A DNA stretch of 64,000 nucleotides from Lunularia cruciata (GCA_948567375.1 OX419761.1:12996243-13060242), one strand, 5' to 3'. Positions 49,127-62,286 are shown, numbered from the stretch's first letter. The notes: generated by a model not told the origin, from the letters alone. Numbers and translations are program-made.

Positions 49127-49552
49127 CATGGTAAAGTGAAAACTCTGAAGTGCAATCTCTCATATTGCGGTAGACACCCGGATTTAAGGTACAGTGTTCT
49201 CTGCAGTATCCACACACGGCAGATGAACTGGCAGTGCATGTAGGACCACATTTGGATATGTGAGAAATAGGAGCAGGAGCCGTCTGCTGAACGGGGGATC
49301 CAGACCTCACTGAGGACCCACCCGAAAACATGCACTTGGAAAACATGAAATGCATGCAAGAACGGATGCAAACCGAAGTGAAGCTGATCAAAGCAAGTAA
49401 TACTTGGGGAAACATAAGAGTTGCAGCCCTTTGTATTTTTCGTAGGCAGTTCAGGGGCGGGTGAATGTGAACAGTAAAGCAAACTTCTTAGGCTGCAAAA
49501 TAAGAATATTAGTCAGCTGAGTGAAACAGACGTACCGTGGATTCCTCAAGTA

Positions 49553-49747
49553 ATGGCACTTCCTCCCATCGATGACATTGTAGGTTTTGGTAGTACTACG
49601 GCATTTGATTTATGTTCATTCCACACAAGCAGGATGAGCAGGGGGGAGTTCTTTCCCTGGCGCTCGCACAAGATGTCCATGAGATATGCTCAGAACGATA
49701 GCCTTCAAGATATGCAAGTTGAGCAAAATATAAGACACGACGTTTAA
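49553..49747 (+). CDS. Small unknown ORF, 64 codons
   Basis: A true ATG with G at -3 and G at +4, a good plant start context. The peptide begins MALPPIDDIVGFGSTTAF and is polar toward the end. It lies convergent to, and just beyond, the 3' end of the FAP2-like gene, so it may instead be antisense to that gene's 3' untranslated region. No family recognised. Confidence 0.2.
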   Translation: MALPPIDDIVGFGSTTAFDLCSFHTSRMSRGEFFPWRSHKMSMRYAQNDSLQDMQVEQNIRHDV

Positions 49748-50387
49748 GACGGAAGAATTTATCATTCCACATGCAGTAAGTTCGAACAGGCATCTGTGAT
49801 TCGTGGCCCGAACCACAAATAAAGTACATAGGAAGACAGCCGCTCTATCTTCTTCGCTGAAAGTGGTCTGCTAAGCAGACCTTTCTTTTGCTAGTCAGTC
49901 AAATAATTGAGGGTGTATTGTAGCTAAATTTCTATGTTAGACAGTCCTATTCCTAGTTTTAGGACATGATTATTACTCGAAAGCTCAGAAATGTTATGAG
50001 CAACCAGCCAGCTCGACGTACAGCGTGATTAAATTGGCGTACTGAAAGGGGATTGCTTTCGTTTCATTCCTGGCTAACCAATTGTGAAATAGGGGTCCGT
50101 AAGATGGCTGAGCAATACAACAATATCTACAAACGTACCTGAGATGTTGTAATAAGTCCGGTTCCTTTATAAAGGCAGTCAATGACCAAGCAGCTAAGAG
50201 CAAAGTAAGACAACCTAGTGAAAGACGAGTTGCTGGGTCACACTCGCAAATGTTGGACAGCTGAGAATGTGTAGCGGGTTCGACGTAGGTCATTTGCCGT
50301 AGTAATTAGCCTTATGAACAGCTTTAGCGTTGAACGTCCTGGGAGCCCTGGTGCTGCTGAACTCGAATTCTACTTAGATTGTGGTTT

Positions 50388-53271
50388 TTAAGTTGTCGAA
50401 CGCGCAGTAAGCAAGCGCCCAAAACTCTCGCCAATCTCATATTTGGCGGATTCTGACACAGGTTTTTCTCCAATGTAGAGATCGAAAAATGCCCCTGAGA
50501 CAAAATGAAGTAGTCAGTTTTCCCCATCCATGCAGGTGAATCCATGGAAGCAAGGGAAACAAGCAAACACTAACTACAAGTCGCGGAGTCCATTGAAGTT
50601 TCTCTAAGAAGAATGTAATCCCAGCAAGAATGTCAATGTCAAGTCAGGATGACGTCCATGTTTGCAGATGGCTATTGTTATTGTTTTCCAAGGTGACATA
50701 TTCTATTCTAGTGTACTTACGGCAAAGATGATGGCTGATAACTGTCCCAATTCTATGACCGCCAACTGCCACATAACAGAAGAAGAATCGATTATTTACG
50801 ATGAAAGTTGGAACTGATAACCACAAATTCGCAATTCAAGGACTTCGACATTGAGATGGATTCGACGGCTCTTACTTTCAGTTTGAAGAGCACCCCCTGG
50901 CTGCCAGCGGAAGTCAATTGTAGTTCCCTGTTTGCAGGGACAAAAGCAGACGAGTTCAGTCATCTATTCTCCCATCTCACATCCTAGTACCAACAAGAAC
51001 GTGAAGAATGAAAACAACGTATACTTGAACACAGGAACTATGCTTACCCGAAAAATTCTAACATCCTCGGACATGAGGGAGCAAAAGTCGTGTAATCCTT
51101 CGTCGTCTTCTACACCCTTGATCTGCACAAGCATGATCGCATCCTTACTTTCATGCAACTGAGTTACCACCAAAATCATGTCTTTAACTTGACCAGAAGG
51201 AAGATGTGAAACAATCAGCAAAATGGGAATGACCAACTTACTCTTTTAAGTCTCAACTTCAACGAAGTCTCGAATGCACTGCATAGCACCAACAGAGAGT
51301 CAGTTTAATTCGTTCTTCTCTAATTTGACCTTTCATTTCAAGATCATGCAATAGAGAGCCTTCCTACATCAGTTGATATGTTCTTAGTGAGAATCTCACC
51401 TGCGGACCATTGCCATATTAAGTCCCTTGTAGTGCACTACAAGCCGAACTGTCATACCATCACCTTGACTGCAATGTCAAGTGAGTTAAGATAAGTTAAG
51501 CCCCCAAGTTACAGAGCTGACGGCAATAGGAAAAACCGACAGAGAAACATCATAGATGATTCTAACGAATTTACTAGGAGGTTAGTCCAGTGGCCAGAAG
51601 GAAACTGTATGTGGTCGTGCATCCACCTAAGTAGATCGTCGTAGAACTCTGGTCGATATTTCAGTTCCTCAGGGGGTACTCCTGCGTACTTATGTCCAAG
51701 TTTAGCTCGTAAGTGCTCGGGCTCCACATCTGCAAACATCTCAAACGTGACAAGTTGCTTGGCGACTCAGCTATATGTCTGCAGCATCAACAGCTATACT
51801 CTTTGTTCCTTGGATGTTTCTCTTGCATGCTGGCAGAAGGATGGAGGATTAATACGAAGAATTGGGATGGGACATTCTGTTCCTTGAAATATGTCACGAC
51901 AGATGTATCATAGAGGAGAATAAAAACTTACAGAGGCCAAAAGCATAAATCATAATTGATTTCACTCGGATAATAGTTTTTGCACGAGAACCTACACCCG
52001 CCAGTACCTGTTTGAAAGCACCGCACCATCAGATTTATTTATGGCAACTATAACAACCATAGTAAGTCAAGATAACGAGGATACGACTGGCTCACTTCGC
52101 AGGATGAAGCCTAAGTCTGAGAGGCAAAGATGAACCCTAAGTCTCAGAGATAGGGGTGATATATTTGATGTGTGGGCATTGAACTTCTCCATGGATTATT
52201 TCTTTCAAAATTTTTTTTAAAGATTATAGTCGCGAGAGTCACCTGGTAAGTTTTCTGATCGCCGACTTCTGTACCCGATTCGCCAAAGAGAAGATAAGAA
52301 GGGAAGCTGACACCGGTTTTAGGCTCCACAGTGACTCCGTGTTTGGGGATTTTTTCGCTCATCTTAGCCTGAATTTTAATCGTCTCCTCCACAGCTTTCA
52401 CCATGCATGCATTCTCGATCTCCATGTCACAGGGAGCTGGCAGGAGTAGATTCGAAGGTCTGCCACAAATACAACAAAAGAAAAATTAAAAAGTGAGATT
52501 CAAACGACACCTTTTTGGCTTCTCCATCTTCGTGAATAAACGTTATCAGCGTGTAAAGCTGATCCTAGATGATCAGCTAATAAACAAGGTAGCAGTATAC
52601 CTCCTATAAACTAATTGTATCTTGAAACTAACATAAGTCGATCGCTTCCTTTGGGAGCCAATAAAATCCATTGCTATATAACAGTACCTGCTAGCGAGGA
52701 TGTGATAATGCTACGCCAGAAAGACTTACGGGTTCAAAAGTGGAGGCAAAAGCGCCGCAAGAATTGTAGACAACGTATTCCGGTCTCTTATTCTCCCTAG
52801 TCCTCCGAGAAGTGCGGACGTAACTCGCGTAAAGAATACCGTGGCAGAGCTTCCTCTGCTTTGTCTACTTCCATAGGTGCTAACAGCAGCTTTGAATTCT
52901 GTCACTTCTGTACCCATTTTGACACCTGCATCTCGCTTCAACTGTCGTCGATTCTTTTTGCGCCTTTTCTCAAAATTGGTCGGCCCTCCCTTTCCCAGTA
53001 ACCGCAGCAACCCTCCAGCGGCTTGTAATACAGCGTTTAATCCACCTCCAATTGCAGCTTTTCCTGCACTAGGACTGAAGCTGGATAGAGGGAATGGTTT
53101 AGAAGTTTGGCCCGAGGCAGGCGTTGGAGTCGACCCGAGACGCGATCCAGATTGAGAGCCAGGTCCGGGTCCGGGGGAGCAGGAGCTTGAGTTGGACCAT
53201 TTGGCACCAGGCTTAAAAGGCGGCGATGCATTGAAAACCCAGTTCGGAAGACCAGGCCAGTTTCCCTGCAT
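50388..53271 (-). CDS. Chalcone-isomerase-fold fatty-acid-binding protein, FAP2-like
   Basis: Ten exons: 53271-52730, 52459-52243, 52007-51932, 51729-51627, 51468-51400, 51278-51242, 51122-51048, 50927-50876, 50765-50721, 50494-50388. Every junction is AG/GT and the phases fit, giving 440 residues. The C-terminal 220 or so form the CHI-like domain: EPKTGVSFPSYL (about 231-242), VLAGVGSRAKTIIRVKSI (254-271), GMTVRLVVHYKGLNMAMVR (317-335), and FFDLYIGEKPVSESAKYEIG near the end. Arg261 and Tyr274 are 13 residues apart, as are the fatty-acid-contacting Arg103 and Tyr116 of Arabidopsis FAP1. Plant FAPs bind fatty acids in plastids and do not isomerise chalcones. Exon 1 encodes about 180 residues, Pro/Ser/Gly-rich then basic (EKRRKKNRRQLKR), of unknown role; with it the protein is longer than the roughly 400 residues of Arabidopsis FAP2. 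The ATG at 53271 is the first in frame after a stop near 53349. Confidence 0.9.
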
Positions 53272-54660
53272 CTCGAAAATATCCAACCACCTCCTGCTTG
53301 GTTGGATACGAAGCTCAAAAATTCTTCGTTTCAAACCTACTTCAAGTCACTGCAACAACAAATAACATTTAAGCAGTCAGTTCCTCCATTAACCCGTTTA
53401 TATGCCGACTGCAGAGGCACAGAAACCAACACCACTCGCCTACTGTTATCTGTCCCTTATCGGCCAGATACCACAATAGGAGTGAAGTTGAATCGTATTG
53501 CGGATGTCTCGTTACTGGTCTCAAGCAGCTGCATCAAGAACTCCTGTGATACCAACTCTGGCAACTAACATATTTTGGCAGTCATTGTGCCTCCTTACGA
53601 ACCTAATCCAATGACGGATTTCCCGGAAATCTGCCGATTGCCAAACAGCATGCCAGAAACAGCTTCTTGCCTGTCTTTAAATTATCGAATTATCGCTTTC
53701 GGCGTAGAACCAGCTCCAGAGCCGCAATGAATGTAATGTCGAGGCTTGCAACGTCCTGTTCCAACAATATATTGCACTAGTTGATTCTTCTTCCTTGTCA
53801 TGATGACTTTCGCTTGAATAGGAACCAGGCATGATTGTTTCGATACATGCGCCAAGTAATCTGTAACCATTACTCTGATGCAACAACAAAAACAAGAAGA
53901 AGAACATAGAAAACCATTCCTAGGCAACAAGGAGGTTTGTTTTAAGCTACAAAAAAAATCCCACCTGAAAGTCACTGAGGGAGAGCCACTGTTAAGAACC
54001 AGGCGAGGGAAGATTCGGGAAGACTGGTACCGGACAAGCAGTTCGCTGCACAGAATGTACGCAAGCCCAATTTTTGACCCTTGAGCTCTGAGTAGCCACA
54101 TATATCAACGGCGATCCGTCAGATCAACCTCCTCCTTCAGTTCAAGCTCATCGGAACTCCTCTCCATCTACTCACTACCTCACCTACTACTTGTCAATTC
54201 CAACTCCGCATCATTCAACCACGTCAATCATTCACTCAATCACTCACTCGCTCACCACACCGACGTCCACGCTCCTGTAACTTCTTCCGCATCTTACATT
54301 AACACTCTCGTAGCTCCCACCACAAAATGTAGCCGCCTCCGCTTCGCTCCTTATGATGTGTTAAACTACAAATCACCGGCGAAGCGCGCCTGCCTTCCCT
54401 TCTCTCCCCTCCCCCGCTCCGCACTCTCCTTCCGCTTCCCCCGGTACTAATTAGACAACCGCTCTCATTCCACTGAGTGTTCTTCACTGCTGCTCCACAT
54501 TCCATTCAATAGGCGTCCTCCAGCTCCTACGCGCCTCCAGTTCTGTCCACTTCTTCCGCTTCTGTCGTCAACACGCTGCATTCTCTCCCTTCCGCTCCCC
54601 TCGTTCAGTCACTTGAGCCTCAACTATCCGTCCGTCCACTCTTCTTCTCCTGCTGTCAAA
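53272..54660 (-). promoter_or_regulatory. Upstream region of the FAP2-like gene, possibly shared promoter
   Basis: An acceptor-like TTTGTTGTTGCAG (minus strand) ends at 53350, suggesting a 5'-UTR intron whose first exon lies further upstream. From about 54110 to 54660 the plus strand is strikingly pyrimidine-rich (CTCACTCGCTCACC, TTCTCTCCCTTCCGCTC), the kind of composition seen in plant leaders and core-promoter Y patches. Because it is the plus strand that is C/T-rich, it may be the leader of a rightward gene diverging from FAP2. Confidence 0.35.
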
Positions 54661-54748
54661 CGCACATGACATCACCTACTCCCGCGCCTATCACAGGAGT
54701 TCTGGGCAGCATATTCTCGGACATGGACTTGTGGATCTTGGAGGATCG

Positions 54749-55093
54749 ATGGACGGCGTCTGTGAGCGCATGTTCTCACCTGACATGCAGTGCCATGATC
54801 AATATGGACGTCACCTACCACTGATGTTCGGCCTGGTTCTCCTGCTGTCTCTGTGGCCACTCGAACTCGCCCTCATGTCGAGGAAAGTGTCATTGGTCCC
54901 CCTTATACATGGGCTCGGGAAACTTTCCCGAAGAACCTGTCTTTCGGACGAAAAGGCCGGAGATAAAGAATTCTTTGGTGTACACAACACTGCGGGGAGA
55001 TTCCCGGCTGAAGAACTGAAAACTACCTGGTCTTCGCCTTGTATCTTCTTTCTCCATGCCGAGAAAACTCAAAGTCTTCCGGGACAAATTTAG
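54749..55093 (+). CDS. Unknown ORF next to pyrimidine-rich leader, 114 codons
   Basis: First ATG at 54749 (the frame is open slightly further upstream). A hydrophobic stretch LPLMFGLVLLLSLWPLELAL at about residues 27-46 could be a membrane segment; the rest is polar. Another ATG frame (54667-54825, MTSPTPAPITGVLGSIFSD) overlaps it and is nearer the leader. Neither is recognised. The LTR of element E begins about 100 bases downstream, so a rightward gene may have been cut there. Confidence 0.25.
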   Translation: MDGVCERMFSPDMQCHDQYGRHLPLMFGLVLLLSLWPLELALMSRKVSLVPLIHGLGKLSRRTCLSDEKAGDKEFFGVHNTAGRFPAEELKTTWSSPCIFFLHAEKTQSLPGQI

Positions 55094-55400
55094 TCTATGT
55101 CCCGGGGCTCCGAGAATGTTATTCCCAGGGTTCCGCACGGAACATGCGGTAGCGCAAAAGTATTTTTTTCCTTCTAGTTCGATGTTTTTATCTTTTCCAA
55201 TGCATGAATTTCAAACATAATTATATCATGATATTTGCAGCGCGGAAGTTACTTTGTTGGGTTGTAATGATAATTTTGATCGTCGTAGTTATTTTAGTTG
55301 TTTTTCACGGATTGCGTGAGGGTGGCTACATTTCATGTTAGGTAACTTACCACATCATTGTCTCATGTTTCATCCGCATCGTCAATTGCCCTATTAGTGC

Positions 55401-55478
55401 TGGAGACCTAGATCAAAGAAAGAAGATTATTTTGTTAGGAGACCTAGATCAAAGAAAGAAGATTAAAGAAGATTATTT
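55401..55478. repeat. Tandem duplication inside 5' LTR of E
   Basis: GGAGACCTAGATCAAAGAAA plus GAAGATTATTTTGTTA occurs twice in a row from 55401; the second copy has an extra GATTAAAGAA. The 3' LTR has only one, diverged, copy. Confidence 0.85.
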
Positions 55479-55689
55479 TGAACTTCTGAGAGTTTATTTC
55501 TTTGATTTTGAGTTTTTGAATTCCTGGTCATGGTAGACAAACATCACTTAGAATATTTTTGCTAGAGTGGATGTGGATTGATGGTAATCAGTGCTTGATT
55601 GTTGGTAAATAGTTGCACGGAAGATCAAGTTCAGGTTTGATATGAGTATGATTCGAGTGGAAAAATGTATCGATTATATAAAAAAATAA

Positions 55690-56728
55690 GGGTAAGAGGG
55701 AAATTGAATGTAGGAATTAAAGACGTTGGTGATATCTCCAAGTATGGTGGATAGTTGATAATTCAAACGTGGTTTTAGATTTCTTTGAGAATGATTGTAT
55801 GCGGAAACACTATTTGAGTTGATGTAGAATGGGGCATACAATATGTAGAAGCACTATCTAAAATTTTCAAAATTGATCAATTTTGAATCAATGGATGTCA
55901 ATTTGAGAGCAAGAGAGTGAAATAAGTGACCTCAGTGTTGCGAATTGGACTTGATTGGCTAAAAAAATTTATGGATTTGTGCACTCATCCCCTTGAATTA
56001 GAAATTTGGAGATCTCCATCTTCTCAATTTAGCCCAAGTTGATAGTTAGTAGAGGATATGGCAATCAATCAACTATAGAAGAGGTACATCAGATGGGCAA
56101 GGGTTATGTAGATTCCGGAGTCAAATTGGTGGAAGTTGGCTAGAGTTAGAGGTTGCCCGGATTGCCATACCTAGTGCTCAGTTGGTTAAGGTTGGCCAGA
56201 TTTGGAGAAGGTTCAAATTGGCAAGAAAAAAGGCCTCATTTGGCTAGAGTTGAAGGTCGCACGAATTGCCCTAATTAGTGCTTGAGTTGGTGAAGGTTGG
56301 CTAGATTTGGAGAGGATTTGAATTCACCATAAGAAAAGCCTCATTTTGCTTAATTTTGGTATTTGGCTAGACTTGAAGAGGGTTCAAATTGGCAAGAAGA
56401 AAGGCTTCATTTGGTTGAATTTTTGCAGTTAGAGGCTTTGAGATATAGGGCAATATGCTAGAGAGGCTATGGAGGCCTAGAAAGACAAACAAGCCAACTT
56501 GCTAGCTAGGTTAGATGAGTTTTTTGGTAATTTATGATCATCATTTGGCAAAATCTGCACACTCTCCTAGATTGTGCATAATAGAGTTTGAATACTAGAT
56601 CTTTGGTTCTTAGGTTGGTGTTTTAGTCAACTGGTCACACTCACTTGTTGTCATAATGATTGATAGATTGATACCTATACACATGTAACTTTGGTCATGA
56701 GAGGTAGTTTGATCCCATCCTTGGCAAT
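55690..56728. other. Element E 5' internal region, unassigned
   Basis: Contains diverged direct repeats of about 110 bp (GGCAAGAA(G/A)AAAGGC(T/C)TCATTTGG near 56220 and 56390; GGTTGGC(C/T)AGATTTGGAGA near 56190 and 56300). No open frame of note. Confidence 0.4.
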
Positions 56729-57313
56729 TATAATACTATTAGCTAGATATATTATCTAGAGATGAAATTTGTCTTGGTAACATTTGGAAGGATATTATAT
56801 ATGATGGACTAAATAGATAAGATAGTAGTGTCACCAAAAGAACATTTGCACTAATAGATCAAGAGCCAAAAACACCTTGAAAACTTTAGAGCTAATTTTA
56901 GAGGCCAAATGGAGGAATTAGACCTTAAAAATAAAAAGAATTCCCTCCCTTCAAGGAAGAAGGCTTGTGTTCTCCTCCACTATTTGTCTCATCAAGAGCT
57001 TCTTAACAATATCTCACCCATGCAATTTTGAGCTTCTTACAAAAAGATTCCTTTTGGTCAAACTTGTTTGACAAACCAAATAGGACAATAATAGACACAT
57101 CATCCATCCATGCAACTAATCTAAGGGTGGAGCTCACTAACATGTCACCAATCCATCTATCTGATCCAAGGATGGAGCTTCCTTTGAAGGACTACTCTTT
57201 GTTATATAATAAAGACAAGATGCTCCTTTGAGGCATCAGAGTATTGAGTGTGAAACTTTGTGTTTCTTTTCTTGTGTTTCTCTTGAGGGTTTTTCTATCC
57301 TTTGAATATTACA
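56729..57313 (+). repeat. Solo LTR of the D family inside element E
   Basis: TATAATACTATTAGC...TTGAATATTACA aligns along its length with 43017-43647 (shared TGTTATATAATAAAGA-like TATA region, CATGTCACCAATCCAT). No D internal sequence is next to it. Clear target duplications are not visible. Confidence 0.8.
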
Positions 57314-58929
57314 GATTTGGAGGATGAGTAGGATTGTTCTATCTACCTTGAATGTTCCATTGTAGAGTTTTGAGTAGGCATTACAATAACATATAAATTA
57401 GTTAGTGCATCAGGCTTGGAATGGAGACTTTGTACCACCAGGATATTAATGTGAAGATGACACTCTAAAGTCTATTATCTTGTCACCTTCACCACACTTA
57501 TTGCTTGGTAATATCCAATAGAGAGAGTATGCCTATTAGAGTTGTTTGGTGGGATAAGAATTGGACTAGCTACAATACTATAGGCAAGTATATAGGTTCA
57601 AAGGTGCTTTTATGTGGAGAGAAATGAGATTGCTAGGTGAGTCTCTCTATATCATGTGGCACACTTGGCCTATTTATCTTGAGTTATTACCAATGTCAAC
57701 AATTAGGGGTTACTAACTTTACTAGCAAACATTTCCTTGTTGGAGTATAAGAAAATTAGAGAGCCATGGTCCCATTTATTTGGTGATTTTTGGATGGCCA
57801 TGTCAAGGACATATCCATGCTAGCCAAAGTTAGGGTCTACAAAATCTTCATTTTGATGTGTTTTGGAAGATGTTACATATACAACATCTCCAAGTTCATG
57901 ATTCTATTTCTCCAACCTACATTTTGGAAATTTCCTTTGATGGGTGATTCTTGTACACAAGGTGGTGAGTATACATCAAGTCTATTATTGTATAGAACCT
58001 ATTCTGTTGTTGGATGTAGCTAGAGTGGGATCACGGGTTCATTATCTTTGTCTTTGGTGAACAAACCTCTTACCTAGAGAGGTTCTATAATGTGCTTATG
58101 ATGGGATTCAACAAGTAGACCATCTTACTATTAATGATATTTTGGATGTTGAGCGCCAATCCCAAAATGATGGTAGTAGTTGATAGGTCATCTCTTGCAA
58201 TGTTGAACCTTGTTGGATAGCTCAAAGTTGCTTTACCCACAGTCATGAGTTTCCCAAGCTCCCATGCTTTTCAAGAGGGAGGTCTTGGACTTATTTAAGA
58301 CTCACAATTATAGTAGTTGGTGGAGCCTAATACTAATGAGAGAGAGCGGGCAATGGATTTTTGTACTTGTATTACCATTGTTACAATAGTGTAAGAGGCA
58401 TCCAAGCGTTAGTTGTTAGGTTAGGCTGTGGACCTTACTTGTTTGACATGGATTGTGAAACTTGGCTTGGAAAAGTAGTGTAGGATGTGCTTGATAGACA
58501 TCACCACTAAGACACTTTTGAGTTCTATGCCTATCAAGATGATTTAGGTATATGTTAGGTATGATGGACCAAGTGGGCATGGTATTCTTAGGACATAACC
58601 AATGGCTAGTAATGAGAGTGGTCTACTTGAGATCCATCCAAGTGAGTGTGATCTACTTGGGTTACACCCTTGGTCTACTCGAGATGTAGCTAGAGGACAT
58701 ATGGAGCTTGCAGCTAGAGTAGAGGGATTTTTTCACTAAGGTTAGGGACTCTAGTAGTTGGGAGCATCCCAAGGGTCCAATTTAGCAACCAATCAAAGCA
58801 ACTTCCACTCCTATATCAATTACAAAGGATAGTTGGGAGCCAAACATTGGATCCAAGCTTACAAGAGGAGAAAGAAGGAGAGTTTGGAGGTTCTTGAGGA
58901 GCTGCAAAAGTTGTTTTGCCTTCAATATG
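57314..58929 (+). pseudogene. Element E gag-like or spacer region
   Basis: Plus-strand pieces such as DHLTINDILDVERQSQNDGS (about 58110) suggest former coding DNA before pol, but no zinc knuckle or protease was found with confidence. Confidence 0.3.
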
Positions 58930-61320
58930 AAGGATTTAGGTGCTTCAAAAGGACTTAGTATTTAGATTGAGATGACTAGTGATACACCAATTTTTTTTAC
59001 ATTCCTACAAATATAAGGATATGGAGAGAGCATTGATTTAGAGCCGGATTAGAGACCTTTTTGAGGTTGGTATGGTGGCAATTTCATATAGAGAGTATGT
59101 TTCAACTACAATGATGCCAACCAAGAAAGATATGCATGACAACTATATAGATAGGTGTATGTGTAGAGATTACCGACCCATCAACCAAAAAAACCATGGT
59201 TGATTAATATGCCATGCCTACAACAGATAATATCTTTGATGAGATTGGGCATGCAAGGTCTTCAATACTTTGGATCTTTAAGAAGAATATCTTCAATTGC
59301 CTATCAAGGAGGAAGACAAATCCAAGATAACATTTTAGGCTATTGATCCTCATAGCAAGGATGTATTATATCAATGGATTTTCTTACCATTTGGGATAAG
59401 GAACATTTCTATCAAGTCATGGATATAATCCTAGCAAGATTGGATTTTACTTGGTGCTATATTGATAATATTTTGGTCTATAGCACTATTATGAAAGAGC
59501 ATGAGAGATATTTGTTTGAGGGGTTTGAGAGGTTGAGATATTATGGATTCAAATTACATTTTGGGAAGCGTAGATTCTTCCACAAGTAAATTGAGTATTT
59601 GGGTCAAACTATGTACCTTGGAGGACTTGGTATTTAGCAGACCAAGGTAGAGGCTATTGCACATATTCCTCAACCTACAAATGTGAGTAGAGTGCCAACA
59701 TTCATTGGGTTGGTGAACTTCTTTTCCAATATATTGAGAAGATTTAGTGCCATTGCCAAGGCCTTGACAAAGCTGATCAAGCTTACACAAGAGTGGTGTT
59801 GGGAAGATGAGCAGGAGAGAGCTTGTATAGAGCTCAAAGAGAGGTTGATATTTTCCTCTATTCTTAGGAGAACAATTAGAGGACAGCCATTATAAGTTTG
59901 TATTGATTGGAGTACATTGGGGCTTGGAGCAGTGCTCACCTAGTAGGATGATGTGGGAAAGGAGTTTGTGGTGGCCTATGCTAGTCACTCCAACAATTCA
60001 ACAAATGCAAAGTATGGGTCATATGAGAGAGAGTGCTTGGCAACAATATGGGTAGTAGCACATTTCTGATGTTACTTATTTGGTAACTCCTTCACTCTCA
60101 TCATTGATCATCAACTACTGAAGTAGTTGATGTAATCTGACAAGCTTTCAAGGAAGCTTGCACAATAGGCTCTGATTTTAGAAAAGTATGATTTCATGGT
60201 TATTCATAAACATGGAGTGGTGAACCATGATATTGATGGGTTAAGTAGAAACCCCATGTCTTAACCAATAGGATCAGACCAAAGCATCTTGGCATGGTGA
60301 GACAAATGAGGAGATGGTGCTAGGTTGGCATGCATCTACCTTTCTATGTATATTTTTTGATCCCTTGGTGGTATCTCTTTTAGAATATACAAGAGGAGTT
60401 GTTGAAGTCACAAATCTAGAGGGTGGAGATATTGTACATGTTAGCAAGATATTTATGATGATGTCTTAGTGATGTATTACTTTGCATTGGTGCTATGGGT
60501 GGTACAATTGGTGCCAAGGAGAGAGACCATATTCTTAAGCAAGCCAAGCAGTTTAGATTGGAGTGCAAACACCTTCTTTGTGTGTGGGAAGATGATAGAA
60601 TGCAAGTAGCACCACTTCCATCTCAAGGACCACATGAGGAGTACATAAGTACATCATGCTCATGAGGAGCTAGGACATTTTGGAGTATATATATATATAT
60701 ATAGCTTACTTTAGAGTCATTATTGGTGGTACAATATGCAAACCAATGTATAACAATAATTATTATCAGATGTGTGGTTTATGACCAAGTTAGAGCATCA
60801 TTTAATACTCTTACACCATAATTACACCCATTGCCTATCATGGGATTGGGTTACCATTGGAGTTTGGACTTTGTTGGATCTTTACCATTGATTGTGAAAC
60901 ATCATCAATATATTTTGGTTATGGTAGACTATTTCTCCAAGTGGATTGAGTTGGTGGCACTTCCTAATAACTCCAATGAAGGGATGGCTTACTTGTTCTT
61001 GGATTAGATTCTTAGTCATTTTGGTGCACCAACTAAGGTTTTGATTGATTAGGGTATAAAGTTCATGGGGAAGCTTCAAGTTTTGTGTGATAAGTCCTTG
61101 ATTGATAATTATATTACCTCTTGAGATCACCCTAGGGCAGATGGTTTAGTAGAGAGAGTGATTTAGATGGTGAAGAGAGGAACGTGTCAATATGGTTTGT
61201 AGAGGCCACTTGGGAGATCGGGATATCCAATTACCTTGGTTGTCCATGGGTTGTTGGTTCAGCTATCAAGTCTCCTTAGCATCCTTCTTTTCCTTACTTT
61301 CTACTCTATGGATGAAATCT
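58930..61320 (+). pseudogene. Element E pol: reverse transcriptase, RNase H, integrase
   Basis: Reverse transcriptase traces near 59040-59600: REYVSTTMMPTKKD, CRDYRPINQ, and WCYIDNILVYSTIMKEHERY (59450), where the active-site Asp pair has become Asp-Asn. A connection piece at 59683-59895 (SRVPTFIGLVNFFSNILRRF) is intact. RNase H near 60000 (AKYGSYERECLATIWVVAHF) and a terminal HGVVNHDIDGLSRNP. Integrase near 60900-61150 with DYFSKWIELVALPN-like and HPRADGLVERV motifs. Many stops and shifts. Confidence 0.75.
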
Positions 61321-61742
61321 AGATTTACCTCTAGCCATTTGTCGTGATATTATTATTAGAAGGATCATGTGCACAATTGTGCATCATGCCACCTCCTAAA
61401 TATTGATGAAACTACTACCCAATCATGACACTTATATATGCATGCTTGTGGTGTATATTATGCGGCTCTTTTGGTGGAACTACTAGTATGTTGGTGTGTA
61501 ATAGCCGTTTGAGAGGATGGCAACATGTGGCATGTTTAACTCCTCCCTTCATGATGGTTCCTCAAGATAATGCTTATATCTTAGATATACTTGACTTATA
61601 GCTATTTCACCTTTTATATGATATAGATTGCAAACAAAGAAATAATGAGGGGGCTTGATAGCACCCAACCTCTTGATCTTGGCTCACCATAGGTCATATC
61701 ACATATTTGGAGTAGATGATTATCTGGAGTTGGGGAGGCAAT

Positions 61743-62286
61743 TGTGGCACTTTAGTGTTTATGTATGACTTATGTGTGAGTTGTGCTTCTATATTATATG
61801 ATGTTGATAGTAATGTATATTGTGTAGAAGTTTTTATATGCACAATAGTTATCATGACATTTTGTAACACAAAAGCTAGTTTGCTCGAATGTTAGAGTGG
61901 TAGTGTTGGCAATCATAGTTATTTTGGCAGTTGCTCATGGACTACTTGGTGGTGATTACATTTCATGTTGAGGCTACTAATCACATGGTTGGACTCACCA
62001 TTACTTGCATCATTCATATTGTTAATGGTGCCATTAGGGCTAGAGATCTAGGTTAAGCAGAGGGGTATACTTTTGAAGTGCAGCTCTAGAGATCTCACTT
62101 TCTTGATATTGCCTTTGAGTTCTTATCTATGGTGGATAGAGGTTTGCAAGTGTTACTTGGAGTCTCTTAGCTAGAGTGGGTGTGGTTTGATTGTAATCAC
62201 TGTCCAATTGTTAGCAAATTGTTGAGTGGAAGATCTAGTTCAGATCTAATTTGAGTGTGATTTGAATGGAAGAGTGAATTGATTAT
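61743..62286 (+). repeat. 3' LTR of element E
   Basis: Begins TGTGGCACTTTAGTG. Homologous to 55200-55680 over its right part. Followed immediately by a second LTR start. Confidence 0.6.

Noticed and set aside
53272-53334. Upstream extension of the FAP2-like first exon by 21 codons
   Set aside because: The frame is open to 53334 but begins with TTG; no ATG occurs before 53271 and a stop lies just upstream, so 53271 is the first usable start.
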